This document shows positions 12,399-21,095 of a stretch of DNA of 64,000 bases, one piece after another. The position numbers and the translations under genes are program-made. Position 1 is the first letter of the stretch; the number at the start of each line of letters is the position of its first letter. The DNA is taken from NCBI GenBank assembly GCA_963708795.1, contig CAVPUH010000008.1, positions 62,001 through 126,000 of the forward strand. Reading direction: 5' to 3'. The notes under the pieces are model-generated. The model did not search any database. It saw only the letters and a program-made list of their open reading frames with translations, and had not been told where the DNA came from. This DNA comes from DAIQRJ01 sp963708795. Its GTDB lineage: Bacteria; Actinomycetota; Actinomycetes; Propionibacteriales; DAIQRJ01.

Positions 12399-12713
12399 CG
12401 ACCCGCGCGCGCATCGGCGACATTCGTCTGTCAGACCTACAGTCCTGGTGCAGATGCGGTCCGATCAGCCGCTTTACGCCCTCACGGGCAGTTCGCACAC
12501 GTCTGGTGTGACTCGGGGTAATCGTGAAAAATGTGACCTTGAACTGTCCGTGACCGAACCGCGGCCGTTTTGAGTACGCTCGGTGAGCATTCCCGGTGTA
12601 CGCTACTTTCCGTGACATGCAGACGCGTCCCGAGCGGACAGCCCCACGGGTCCGTGCGCGTCTCCGCCCGCATGTCATCTGCCCTACGGCAGAGATCACG
12701 AAGGTGAGTACTG
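12399..12713. other. Upstream region of bldD
   Basis: A 315-base non-coding stretch less GC-rich than its surroundings. It holds a BldD-box-like sequence (12509-12521) and near 12570-12605 a repeated GTACGCT (gagtacgctcgg, gtgtacgctac) that could be part of a promoter, but no clear -35/-10 pair. I see no small gene or RNA with confidence. Confidence 0.4.
12509..12521 (+). promoter_or_regulatory. Probable BldD operator (autoregulatory box)
   Basis: TGACTCGGGGTAA matches the BldD palindrome TNACNCWGNGTNA at every specified base except the central W (here G). It lies about 190 bases upstream of the bldD ATG. BldD represses its own gene in Streptomyces, so an operator here is expected. No promoter consensus could be fixed next to it. 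Confidence 0.5.
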
Positions 12714-13214
12714 ATGGTCGCTGAATACGCCCGTGAGCTGGGCGCCCGGCTCCGCGCGATCCGGCAGCAGCAAGGCCTGTCGCTGCACGGCGTGGAGCAG
12801 AAGTCGGACGGTCGCTGGAAGGCGGTCGTCGTCGGCTCCTACGAGCGCGGGGACCGTGCCGTCACCGTCCCGAAGCTGGCCGAGCTGGCGCAGTTCTACA
12901 GCGTTCCGCTGGCGGAGCTGCTCCCCGGCGGAGGACGTGGCGGAAGCGCCGCCTCCGAGCCGATGCCGAAGGTGACGCTCGATCTCGAGCGTCTTGGCGA
13001 GGTGGAAGACCCCGCGGCGGCGCCGCTGAGTCGCTACGCCGCGTCCATCCAGTCGGTACGCGGGGACTACAACGGCAAGGTCCTTTCGATCCGCAAGGAA
13101 GACCTGCGCACCCTGGCCGTCATCTACGACGAGCCGGTGAGCGAGCTCGCCAAGCAGTTCGTCGGCTGGGGAGTCATGAACTCCGAGGCCGCCGCACTCG
13201 CGTCGGAGGACTGA
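12714..13214 (+). CDS. bldD: Developmental master regulator BldD
   Basis: Transcription factor that, dimerised by tetrameric c-di-GMP, represses sporulation genes during vegetative growth in streptomycetes. The 166-residue protein has an N-terminal XRE-type helix-turn-helix (about residues 7-70, with VVGSYERGDRAVTVPKLAEL) and a C-terminal domain carrying the c-di-GMP signature RGD-X8-RKED at residues 116-130. All four signature residues are present, so c-di-GMP binding should be kept. The gene sits between pyrR and nusB-efp. A strong hairpin lies 46 bases after its stop. Presence of BldD suggests a differentiating or sporulating actinobacterium, but non-sporulating relatives also carry it. 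Confidence 0.95.
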   Translation: MVAEYARELGARLRAIRQQQGLSLHGVEQKSDGRWKAVVVGSYERGDRAVTVPKLAELAQFYSVPLAELLPGGGRGGSAASEPMPKVTLDLERLGEVEDPAAAPLSRYAASIQSVRGDYNGKVLSIRKEDLRTLAVIYDEPVSELAKQFVGWGVMNSEAAALASED

Positions 13215-13260
13215 ACCGACGCGTTCGGCTTGCCGAGCGCGTCACCAGAGAAATCAAACC

Positions 13261-13288
13261 GGCCGCGATCCCCTCGGGGGTCGCGGCC
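13261..13288 (+). terminator. Hairpin terminator after bldD
   Basis: GGCCGCGATCCCC and GGGGGTCGCGGCC form a 13-pair stem with one G-T pair and a 2-base loop, starting 46 bases after the bldD stop. No long T-run follows, as is usual for high-GC actinobacterial terminators. Being palindromic it could also act on transcripts from nusB. Confidence 0.75.
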
Positions 13289-13318
13289 GTTGCTGCCGGC
13301 TCATCAGCCGATCTCGCT

Positions 13319-13467
13319 GTCAGGCAGACCGTGCGCCCGAACGCACCCTCCGCCTGACCAACAACGGAGGCGACTGCACTGTCAGGCAGACCGTGCGCCC
13401 GAACGCACCCTCCGCCTGACCGGCAACGGAGGCGACTGCGCTGTCAGGCAGACCGTGCGGGCGTCAG
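13319..13467. repeat. Tandem hairpin-repeat array 2 (two copies plus a truncated third)
   Basis: Two identical 40-bp copies lie at 13319-13358 and 13381-13420, 62 bases apart, with ends GTCAGGCAGA and TCCGCCTGAC around GTGCG...CGCAC. A third copy at 13443-13461 is cut after its left half. A lone GTCAG at 13463-13467 follows and contains the nusB stop codon, exactly as at pyrF. The linker (caacaacggaggcgactgcact and a near copy) is unrelated to that of array 1. The array lies between the convergent bldD and nusB genes. Confidence 0.85.
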
Positions 13468-13882
13468 GCCTGGCCGGTCTGTAGCTGCGGTTTGAGCTCC
13501 CGCACCCGGGCGAGCAGGCCGTTCACGAAGGCAGCGGACTCGTCCGTGGACAGGTCCCCCGCCAGGTACACGGCCTCACTGATGGCGACCTCGTCGGGGA
13601 CGTCGTCGACGTAGAGGATCTCGAACAGACCAACCCGCAGGATGTTCCGGTCCACGGCGGGCATGCGGTCCAGACTCCACCCGTGCGAGTACGTGGCCAG
13701 CAACTCGTCGAGCTGCTCGCGGTGTGCCTCGGTGCCCTCGACGAGCATGACGCTGTACTCCGAGACCGGCGGGTCGCCGACGGCGATCCGCTCGGCAAGC
13801 GTGTCGGTGGCGCTGCGCCCACGGAGCTCCGACTCGAAGAGGATGTCCAACGCCCGCTTGCGCGCCTTGGTGCGCGCGGCCA

Positions 13883-13883
<1 letters not shown>
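13464..13883 (-). CDS. nusB: Transcription antitermination factor NusB
   Basis: All-helical RNA-binding protein that, with NusE (S10), binds boxA of rRNA leaders for antitermination. The 139-residue sequence begins with the typical KARKRALDILFESELRG, has MPAVDRNILRVGLFEILY in the middle and PDEVAISEAVYLAGDLSTDESAAFVNGLL at the end (shown here in parts of the family signature). The ATG overlaps the efp stop by one base (TGATG at 13881-13885). It is the last gene of the aro-efp-nusB run and its TGA lies in the arm of repeat array 2. Confidence 0.95.
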
Positions 13884-14440
<557 letters not shown>

Positions 14441-14540
14441 GCAAGGTCCTCTCGGGTACACCGCTTCACCGGAATCATCGGGCGGCAGCCTCCACCGCCC
14501 GGTTCGCCGACGCGTCGTTCACCGTCGGCGACCCCGAAGT

Positions 14541-14996
14541 CTATCGGCTCGGGGCGGTCCCGGCCGAACCGACGATGTGGGCCAGAGCCGTGAGCGCCAG
14601 CGTGTAGGACGCTTCGCCGAACCCGGCGATCGTCCCGGTTGCGACCGCTGACACCACGCTGGTGTGCCGGAAGCTTTCCCGTGCGTGCGGGTTCGACAGG
14701 TGCACCTCGATCAGGGGCGCTGTGAGCATCGCGCACGCGTCCCGGACCCCGTAGGAGTAGTGCGTGAACGCGGCCGGGTTCAGGACCACCGGGGTTTCGG
14801 CGTCGGCGGCCTCGTGCAGCCAGCCGATCAACTCCGACTCCGAGTTCGTCTGCCGGAGTTCGGTCTCGAGGCCGACGCCGGCTCCGTGTACCCGGCACGA
14901 CTCGGCGATGTCTGCCAGCGTGCGCGCACCGTAGACGTCCGGCTCCCGGGTACCGAGGCGGTTCAGGTTGGGGCCGTTGAGGATGAGGACGCGCAC
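14541..14996 (-). CDS. aroQ: 3-dehydroquinate dehydratase, type II
   Basis: Third step of the shikimate pathway (3-dehydroquinate to 3-dehydroshikimate). The 151-residue protein is of type II length and shows NGPNLNRLGTREPDVYG with the catalytic Arg and Tyr, LNPAAFTHYSYGVRDA, and the substrate-binding EVHLSNPHARESFRHTS with the catalytic His. It directly follows aroB (17-base gap). About 100 bases without a visible gene separate it from efp. Confidence 0.95.
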   Translation of the reverse strand: MRVLILNGPNLNRLGTREPDVYGARTLADIAESCRVHGAGVGLETELRQTNSESELIGWLHEAADAETPVVLNPAAFTHYSYGVRDACAMLTAPLIEVHLSNPHARESFRHTSVVSAVATGTIAGFGEASYTLALTALAHIVGSAGTAPSR

Positions 14997-15013
14997 AGCG
15001 GCAGCCTACGGAC

Positions 15014-16132
15014 CTACGCCGTGGCGATCGACGTGTAGGCCTGCGCCAGCAGGGCCGGGGACGGACCCTCCAGGAGCGCCGGTACGGCCAGCCCGTGGAG
15101 GACGACGAAGCGGAGCGTGTCCCCCCGGGTCTTCTTGTCCAGCCGCATCCCCGCAGCGAGCTCGGGCCAGGCCTCAGCGGGATAGCTCACCGGAAGGCCG
15201 ACTCCGGAGAGGATCGCGCGGTGTCGATCGGCCGTGGCGTCGTCGAGCACCCCGGCCGCACGGGCCAGCTCGGCCACGTAGACCAGGCCGACCGAGACCG
15301 CATGGCCATGCCGCCACGCGAAGTGCTCGCGTCGCTCGACTGCATGGGCCAGGGTGTGCCCGTAGTTGAGGATCTCGCGGCCGACACCGCCGTCGGCACC
15401 CCGCTCGGTCAGGTCACCGGCGACCACGCGTGCCTTGATCTCGACGCTGCGGCGCACCAGCTCGGCCGACAGGCCCGGGGCGAAACGTGCTCCGACGGCC
15501 AGATCCGCCTCGATCAGGTCGAGGATCACCGGGTCGGCGATGAAGCCGCACTTGATCACCTCAGCCAGCCCGGCCTGGTACTCGACCGCCGGGAGGGCAG
15601 CCAGCACCTCGAGGTCGCAGAGCACGGCGGCCGGCTCGTGGAAGGAACCCACCAGATTCTTCCCGGCCGCGGTGTTGATGCCGGTCTTGCCTCCGACCGC
15701 CGCGTCCACCATGCCGAGCAAGGTCGTCGGGACGCTGACGAACCGGACACCGCGCAGCCACGTGGCCGCCACGAACCCGGCCAGGTCCGTCGTCGCACCG
15801 CCGCCCACACCGACGACCCAGTCGGATCTCGTGAATCCGGCCGCGCCGAGCGCATCCCAACAGCTCACGGCCACGTCCGCGGTCTTCGCCTCTTCGGCAT
15901 CGGGGACCTGCAGCAGCGACACCCGGACGCCCACCGCACTCAGCGCGTCGGCACACCGTCGGGCGAGGTGGGACACCCCGGCGGGGTGGACCACAGCGGC
16001 CCGCACCACCGAACCGTCACCGGAGGATCCGACCACGGTCGCGAGCTCGGTGAGGACCCCGTCACCGATCAGTACGTCGTACGGCGACGGCCCCTCCACG
16101 CGAACGGTCACACGGGCGACGAGGTCGGTCAC
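15014..16132 (-). CDS. aroB: 3-dehydroquinate synthase
   Basis: NAD- and metal-dependent cyclisation of DAHP to 3-dehydroquinate. The 372-residue protein has GVGGGATTDLAGFVAATWLR (NAD binding), TTLLGMVDAAVGGKTGIN, the metal ligand Glu in GLAEVIKCG and metal-binding histidines in NYGHTLAHAVE and WRHGHAVSVG. The GTG start at 16132 overlaps the aroK stop (GTGA). The frame is open further upstream as a shadow of aroK. Confidence 0.95.
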   Translation of the reverse strand: MTDLVARVTVRVEGPSPYDVLIGDGVLTELATVVGSSGDGSVVRAAVVHPAGVSHLARRCADALSAVGVRVSLLQVPDAEEAKTADVAVSCWDALGAAGFTRSDWVVGVGGGATTDLAGFVAATWLRGVRFVSVPTTLLGMVDAAVGGKTGINTAAGKNLVGSFHEPAAVLCDLEVLAALPAVEYQAGLAEVIKCGFIADPVILDLIEADLAVGARFAPGLSAELVRRSVEIKARVVAGDLTERGADGGVGREILNYGHTLAHAVERREHFAWRHGHAVSVGLVYVAELARAAGVLDDATADRHRAILSGVGLPVSYPAEAWPELAAGMRLDKKTRGDTLRFVVLHGLAVPALLEGPSPALLAQAYTSIATA

Positions 16133-16707
16133 GAAGCACCGGTCCCGGACGTCACGGCCTGCGCGTCGAGCATCGCGACGGCCTCCTCGACGGCCCCGAC
16201 GACATCGTCGATGCTGCGGCCGGAGGTGTCGACGACCACCCGGGACACACGTTCGTAGGTCGGGTGCCGCGCCTCCATCAGCGACTTGAGCTGGCCCCGG
16301 ACGTTGCCGAGCAGCAACGGGCGCGCGACGTTCAGGCCCACCCGCGACCCGGCGTCGGCCAGCGACACGTCGAGGAACACGACGCGCGCGGTGGCGAGGC
16401 GCTCGGCCACCGCTTGCGTCATCACCGCACCACCACCGAGGGCCAGGACACCGTCGTGCTCGGCCAGCGCGGTCTCGACGGCGACCCGCTCGTGCTCCCT
16501 GAACGCCGGTTCGCCCAACTGCACGAAGACGTCCGAGATCGGCATGCCCAGCAACTCCTCGACGTCGGCGTCGCTGTCCCGGAAGCCGACCCCCCACCGT
16601 TGCGCGAGCGCGACTCCGACCGACGTCTTCCCCGCGCCGGGCGGACCGACGAGCACGACCCGCGGACCCGCGTCGGCTCCGGCGGCACTGTCGGTGGCGC
16701 CGCTCAC
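16129..16707 (-). CDS. aroK: Shikimate kinase
   Basis: Phosphorylates shikimate at O3 with ATP. The 192-residue P-loop kinase has Walker A GPPGAGKTSVG (about residues 21-31), the shikimate-binding FRDSDADVE, GGGAVM and the lid Arg in GLNVARPLL. The N-terminal 14 residues are a disordered Ala/Gly tail. GTG start overlaps the aroC stop (GTGA at 16704-16707). Confidence 0.94.
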   Translation of the reverse strand: MSGATDSAAGADAGPRVVLVGPPGAGKTSVGVALAQRWGVGFRDSDADVEELLGMPISDVFVQLGEPAFREHERVAVETALAEHDGVLALGGGAVMTQAVAERLATARVVFLDVSLADAGSRVGLNVARPLLLGNVRGQLKSLMEARHPTYERVSRVVVDTSGRSIDDVVGAVEEAVAMLDAQAVTSGTGAS

Positions 16708-17891
16708 CGGATCTGCAGCCCATCGACGAATCCCGCCAGGTTTCGGCGCGTCTCCGTCACCGAGTCGCCGCCGAACTTCTCCGCGAACGCATCGGCGAGC
16801 ACGAGCGCGACCATCGCCTCAGCGACGACTCCCGCCGCCGGCACCGCGCAGACGTCGGACCGCTGGTGGTGTGCCGACGCCGCCTCGCCGGTCCGGACGT
16901 CGACAGTCCGCAGCGCACGGGGAACGGTCGAGATCGGCTTCATGGCCGCCCGGACCCGAAGGAGCTCGCCGGTGGACATGCCGCCCTCGATCCCCCCGGA
17001 ACGTCCCGAGGTCCGCACGATCCGCCCGTCGGTGGTCACGATCTCGTCCTGAGCGGCCGACCCCCGGGTGCGGGCCAGCTCGAAGCCGTCGCCCACCTCC
17101 ACCCCCTTGATGGCCTGGATGCCCATCAGCGCACCGGCCAGCCGGGCATCGAGCTTGCGGTCGCCGTGGACGTGGCTGCCCAGCCCGACCGGGAGGTGGT
17201 GAACGACGACCTCGACCACGCCGCCGAGGGTGTCGCCCTCCTTCTGCGCGGTCTCGACCTCGGTGACCATCGCGGCCGCGGTCTCCGGGTCCACGCACCG
17301 GGTCGGGTCGGCGTCGATACGGCCCAGATCCTCAGGCTGCGGCGGCGGTGTGCCCGCGGGCAGCGCGACGGATCCCAGCGCGACGACGTGACTGAGGATC
17401 TCGACTCCCGCGACCTGGCGCAGGTAGTTCTTCGCCACCGTGCCCACGGCGACCCTCGCCGCGGTCTCGCGGGCGCTGGCACGCTCGAGGATCGGGCGGG
17501 CCTCGTCGAAGCCGTACTTCTGCATCCCGGCGAGATCGGCGTGGCCAGGACGCGGCCGAGTCAGCGGGGCGTTGCGGGCGGAGGAAGCGAGCCGCGTGGC
17601 GGTCTCGTCGTCGACGGGGTCGGCGGACATGACCTCGGACCACTTCGGCCACTCCGTGTTGCCGATCCTGATGGCCACCGGGCTGCCCAGCGTCCGACCG
17701 TGGCGGACCCCGCCGAGGAGTTCCACGTCGTCCTTCTCGAACGCCATCCGAGCGCCGCGGCCGAATCCGAGCCGGCGCCGGGCCAGCTCGCTCGCGACGT
17801 CGTCGGAGGTGATCTGGACGTCGGCCACCACGCCCTCGAGGATCGCCACCAGGGCCTGTCCGTGGGATTCCCCAGCCGTGAGCCAACGCAT
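16704..17891 (-). CDS. aroC: Chorismate synthase
   Basis: Converts EPSP to chorismate using reduced FMN. The 395-residue protein begins MRWLTAGESHG with an active-site His, has the FMN-contacting RPGHADLAGMQKYG, ASARETAARVAVG and the GRSGGIEGGMSTGE motif, and a C-terminal DVCAVPAAGVVAEAM. Length is typical for actinobacteria. It lies 49 bases after the prepilin peptidase gene. Confidence 0.96.
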   Translation of the reverse strand: MRWLTAGESHGQALVAILEGVVADVQITSDDVASELARRRLGFGRGARMAFEKDDVELLGGVRHGRTLGSPVAIRIGNTEWPKWSEVMSADPVDDETATRLASSARNAPLTRPRPGHADLAGMQKYGFDEARPILERASARETAARVAVGTVAKNYLRQVAGVEILSHVVALGSVALPAGTPPPQPEDLGRIDADPTRCVDPETAAAMVTEVETAQKEGDTLGGVVEVVVHHLPVGLGSHVHGDRKLDARLAGALMGIQAIKGVEVGDGFELARTRGSAAQDEIVTTDGRIVRTSGRSGGIEGGMSTGELLRVRAAMKPISTVPRALRTVDVRTGEAASAHHQRSDVCAVPAAGVVAEAMVALVLADAFAEKFGGDSVTETRRNLAGFVDGLQIR

Positions 17892-17940
17892 GACGCCAGT
17901 GTTTCACGCCGGGCGGACCGCGCTCGCCGACGGATCCTGG

Positions 17941-18642
17941 TCAGCCGACGGGGGCGAGCACGCTGGTGAGCAGGAGCGCGGCCCACCAGCCCACCAGTAG
18001 GAACGGCCCGAACGCGACCGCCTGTCCGCGTCGGATCCGTCGGGTGAGGAGGAGCACTGCACTGAGCAGTCCCCCGGCCAGGATGGCGAGAACGACCGCC
18101 AGCACCGCCGTGCCCATGCTGACCCACCCGGCCGTCAGCGCGAGCACGGTCACGAGTTGGACGTCGCCGAAGCCGAACCCTCCCCGCGCGATCAGCGCCA
18201 GCAGCAGGAACACGCCGAACGCCACGACCGCCGCCGCGAGCGCCACCAGCAGGCCGGACCAACGCGACAGCACGGCCGCCTGGACGACTAGCACGAGCAG
18301 GGCGATGCCGGCCGTCGGCCAGAGGATCCGCTCGGGCAGGAGGTGCTCGCGCAGATCGACGTAGCCGAGCGACAACCCGGCCGCCGCCACGACCGCCGCC
18401 GACGGGAGTGCGATCGGGGGTGCGAGCCAGCCCAGGAGGCCGAACACGACGACCCCGATGACGGCGGCCCCGAGCCGCAGCCGCGGGAGAGCCGCGATCG
18501 CCACGTAATCCGGCGCGGTCTCGTCGGCGGCCAGGTCGGCGGGGTCCGGGACCGGCAGTCGACGGACCACCGTGGGGACGAGGGTCCCGACCACGCCGCC
18601 GACGACAGCACCGCCGATGACCAGCAGCGGGCCGCCGCTCAC
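17941..18642 (-). CDS. A24-family prepilin/leader peptidase, short form
   Basis: Membrane aspartyl protease that cleaves type IV prepilin-like signal peptides. The 233-residue protein has about seven hydrophobic segments and both catalytic motifs: GYVDLREHLLPERIL (Asp96) and GFGDVQL (Asp160). The N-terminal Cys-rich N-methyltransferase domain of classical PilD is missing, as in other short actinobacterial forms. The GTG start at 18642 overlaps the aroE stop (GTGA). No pilin or Tad gene is in the window, so its substrate must be encoded elsewhere; its place in an aro operon is conserved in parts of the phylum, to my knowledge. Confidence 0.85.
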   Translation of the reverse strand: MSGGPLLVIGGAVVGGVVGTLVPTVVRRLPVPDPADLAADETAPDYVAIAALPRLRLGAAVIGVVVFGLLGWLAPPIALPSAAVVAAAGLSLGYVDLREHLLPERILWPTAGIALLVLVVQAAVLSRWSGLLVALAAAVVAFGVFLLLALIARGGFGFGDVQLVTVLALTAGWVSMGTAVLAVVLAILAGGLLSAVLLLTRRIRRGQAVAFGPFLLVGWWAALLLTSVLAPVG

Positions 18643-19487
18643 CCGGGCGGCCTGGCGGCCAGCGCTGCCTCTCCGGCGGCCCGCATGGCCACCGTCGGTG
18701 CCACCGGACAGCACGTCATCAGCTCGACCTGGCGGGCGGCCTGCTCGACGAGGAGGTCGAGACCGCCCACGACGGTCGCCCCGGCTCTGGTCGCCGCCGC
18801 GACCAGTGCCGTCGGCCACGGGTGATACAGGACGTCGAACACCAGGGCAGCGTGTGCGGCCGCGTCGGCGAACTCGTCGAGTGCGCCGGCCGGAGTGGTG
18901 GCGACGAGGACGTCGGGTCTGCCGATCGCCGCAGCCGTGAGCTCGCCCACGACGAGCCGCACCCCGAGGGCGGCGGCGACCGGCGCGAGGGCGGCCTGCG
19001 CCGTGGCCGGACGCCGGGCGAGCACGCGGACCGAGGTCGAGCCGAGCCGAACCGACGCGGCGAGCATCGCTCTGGCGGTACCGCCCGCACCGATGATCAG
19101 GACGTCGGCCCCGGCCAACTCGGTCGTGCCGTGTCGGGCCAGCGCCCCGATCGCGCCGTCCACGTCGGTGTTGGCCGCCCGCCAACCACCTGGAATCGGG
19201 GTGAGGGTGTTCGCCGCACCGACGACCGTGGCCACGGGATCGGCCTCGACGGCGAGTGCGAGCGCGGCCTGCTTGAGCGGCATGGTCACCGAGACGCCGG
19301 ACAGGTCGTGCGAGCCCACGTAGCCCGCGAGCTCAGTGGGTTGCAGTTCGACGGCCTCGTACCGCCAGTCCAACCCGAGGGCCGCATAGGCGGCGAGGTG
19401 AAGCGCCGGTGAGAGCGAGTGCGCGATCGGTGACCCGACGACGATGCACAGCGGCGGCGCGTCGGCCGGCGGGGTCATCGCGCCCAT
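18639..19487 (-). CDS. aroE: Shikimate dehydrogenase
   Basis: NADPH-dependent reduction of 3-dehydroshikimate to shikimate. The 282-residue protein has the substrate loop GSPIAHSLSPALHLAAY, VTMPLKQAALAL with the catalytic Lys, ANTDVDGA with the paired Asp, and the dinucleotide fold GAGGTARAML. Start ATG is at 19487 or three codons later (MTPPAD); only four bases separate it from the mltG stop. Confidence 0.93.
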   Translation of the reverse strand: MGAMTPPADAPPLCIVVGSPIAHSLSPALHLAAYAALGLDWRYEAVELQPTELAGYVGSHDLSGVSVTMPLKQAALALAVEADPVATVVGAANTLTPIPGGWRAANTDVDGAIGALARHGTTELAGADVLIIGAGGTARAMLAASVRLGSTSVRVLARRPATAQAALAPVAAALGVRLVVGELTAAAIGRPDVLVATTPAGALDEFADAAAHAALVFDVLYHPWPTALVAAATRAGATVVGGLDLLVEQAARQVELMTCCPVAPTVAMRAAGEAALAARPPG

Positions 19488-19491
19488 CGGG

Positions 19492-20607
19492 TCAGCAACG
19501 CCCCTTGTGGACCGAACACCACGTCAGCAGCTTCTGCCGGGACTTCTCGAACCCGGCGTCGTTCAGGCTGAACTCGGTCCGTCCGCTGTTCAGGTCGACC
19601 GCCACGAAGTACAGCCAGGCACCCGGCGTCGGATCGACTGCCGCGCCGAGCGCCTCGGCGCCGGGCGAATTGATGGGCGTGGGAGGGAGCCCGTAGTGCT
19701 GGTAGAGGTTGTACGGCCCCGGCTCGTTCAACTGCTTCGCGGTCAGCAGCCCCTTTCCGTCGTAGCCGTGGGCGTACTTGGCCGACGTGTCGAACTTGAG
19801 CTTCATCCGCTTGGCCAACCGGTTGTACACGACGCGGGTGACCTTGCCGTAGTACTCCGAGCGGTTCACCTCCGCCTGGGCCAGGCTGGCCACCGTCACC
19901 AGCTGGCTCACGGTGAGGCCGTGGCGCTTGGCGGCGGTCGCCAGGCCGAGCTTCTCGGCCTCGTCGAGGTACCTGCTCGCCATCGCCCGCAGCATGACGT
20001 CGGCCGAGCTGTTCGGCTCGAACGTGTACGTGGCCGGGAAGAGATAGCCCTCGACCGACTTCGCGTACGACGGGAGCCCGAGGTCGGCCGGCTTGGCCGC
20101 GGCGGCCTGGAAGTCCTTGACCGGCAGTCCCGACTTCTTCGCCAGGATGGCGTAGATGTCGACCGCGCGCGTGCCCTCGGGGATCGTCACCTTGAGCACG
20201 ACGCGGTTGCGCGGGCTCAGCAGCGCGGTGACCGCGGCGGAGCCGGACATCTTGGACTTCATCGTGTAGGTGCCGGGCTGGATGGTCGCGGCGGCGTCGT
20301 TCTTGTTGGCCGCTCGCACGAACGCGTCGGCGTTGAAGACCACGCCCGCGTCGGCGAGTGTCGAGCCCATCGCCGAGAGGCTGGACCCCTTCTCGATGCG
20401 CACGGTCACCTTGCCGGTGCCGCTACCGTCGTAGTCGCGCTGTTGGTCGACCATGGCCGCGAGCGCGTTCTTGCCCTTGACGACGACGAAACCGATCCCG
20501 CCGCCGACGACGGCCAGTGCCAACAGGACTGCGATCGCGCCACGTAGCCGCGCGATCCGGTGCCGGCGGCGTCGCACGTGTTCGGGCACGGCTACCGCTT
20601 CGCTCAT
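19492..20607 (-). CDS. mltG: Endolytic murein transglycosylase MltG
   Basis: Cleaves nascent glycan strands to end peptidoglycan polymerisation. The 371-residue protein has a short cytosolic Arg-rich N-terminus, one membrane segment (about residues 24-46), a LysM-like region and the YceG domain with KSVEGYLFPATYTF and the catalytic Glu in ASLAQAEVNR. The last residue but a few include two Cys (WCSVHKGRC). It overlaps ruvX at its 5' end and is four bases from aroE. The aroE-mltG-ruvX-alaS order is conserved in actinobacteria. Confidence 0.92.
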   Translation of the reverse strand: MSEAVAVPEHVRRRRHRIARLRGAIAVLLALAVVGGGIGFVVVKGKNALAAMVDQQRDYDGSGTGKVTVRIEKGSSLSAMGSTLADAGVVFNADAFVRAANKNDAAATIQPGTYTMKSKMSGSAAVTALLSPRNRVVLKVTIPEGTRAVDIYAILAKKSGLPVKDFQAAAAKPADLGLPSYAKSVEGYLFPATYTFEPNSSADVMLRAMASRYLDEAEKLGLATAAKRHGLTVSQLVTVASLAQAEVNRSEYYGKVTRVVYNRLAKRMKLKFDTSAKYAHGYDGKGLLTAKQLNEPGPYNLYQHYGLPPTPINSPGAEALGAAVDPTPGAWLYFVAVDLNSGRTEFSLNDAGFEKSRQKLLTWCSVHKGRC

Positions 20608-21095
20608 GACCTCTCCGCCTTGTCGCCGCGATCCGCGCCCCCTGCCACGGCCACGAGGTGGCCCGCAGGCACGCCGGTTGCGCGCTCGCGGTCCAGGGCA
20701 GTCTGCACGATGACGGCGGCTGCTGCAGAATCGACTCGCTGACGCCCCCGTGCGACGGACGTGCCCCCGGCGCGCATCCCGCGGGTCGCCTCGACGGTCG
20801 AGAGTCGCTCGTCGACCAGCCGGACCGGCGTTCCGGCGACGCCGGCGACCAATCCGTCGACGAACTCCCGGACCTTCGCCGCGGCCGGGCCTTCCCGGCC
20901 CGACATCGACAACGGCAACCCGACGATCACCTCGAGCGCCTCGTACTCGGCCACGATCTCGCCGATCCGGCGGACGTCGCCGTCCCCGCGGGGTACCACC
21001 TCGACGGGGACGGCGAGCAGACCGGACGGGTCCGACCGGGCGATGCCGATGCGTACGTCACCGACGTCGACGCCGATGCGGACGCCGGTGCGCAT
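20604..21095 (-). CDS. ruvX: Putative pre-16S rRNA nuclease / Holliday-junction resolvase-like RuvX (YqgF)
   Basis: RNase H-fold protein proposed to process the 5' end of 16S rRNA. The 163-residue protein has GVDVGDVRIGIARSD (first Asp), VIVGLPLSMSG, VRLVDERLST and RQRVDSAAAAVIVQ with the last catalytic Asp. Its ATG overlaps the alaS stop by one base. Length and order agree with the family. Confidence 0.93.
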   Translation of the reverse strand: MRTGVRIGVDVGDVRIGIARSDPSGLLAVPVEVVPRGDGDVRRIGEIVAEYEALEVIVGLPLSMSGREGPAAAKVREFVDGLVAGVAGTPVRLVDERLSTVEATRGMRAGGTSVARGRQRVDSAAAAVIVQTALDRERATGVPAGHLVAVAGGADRGDKAERS

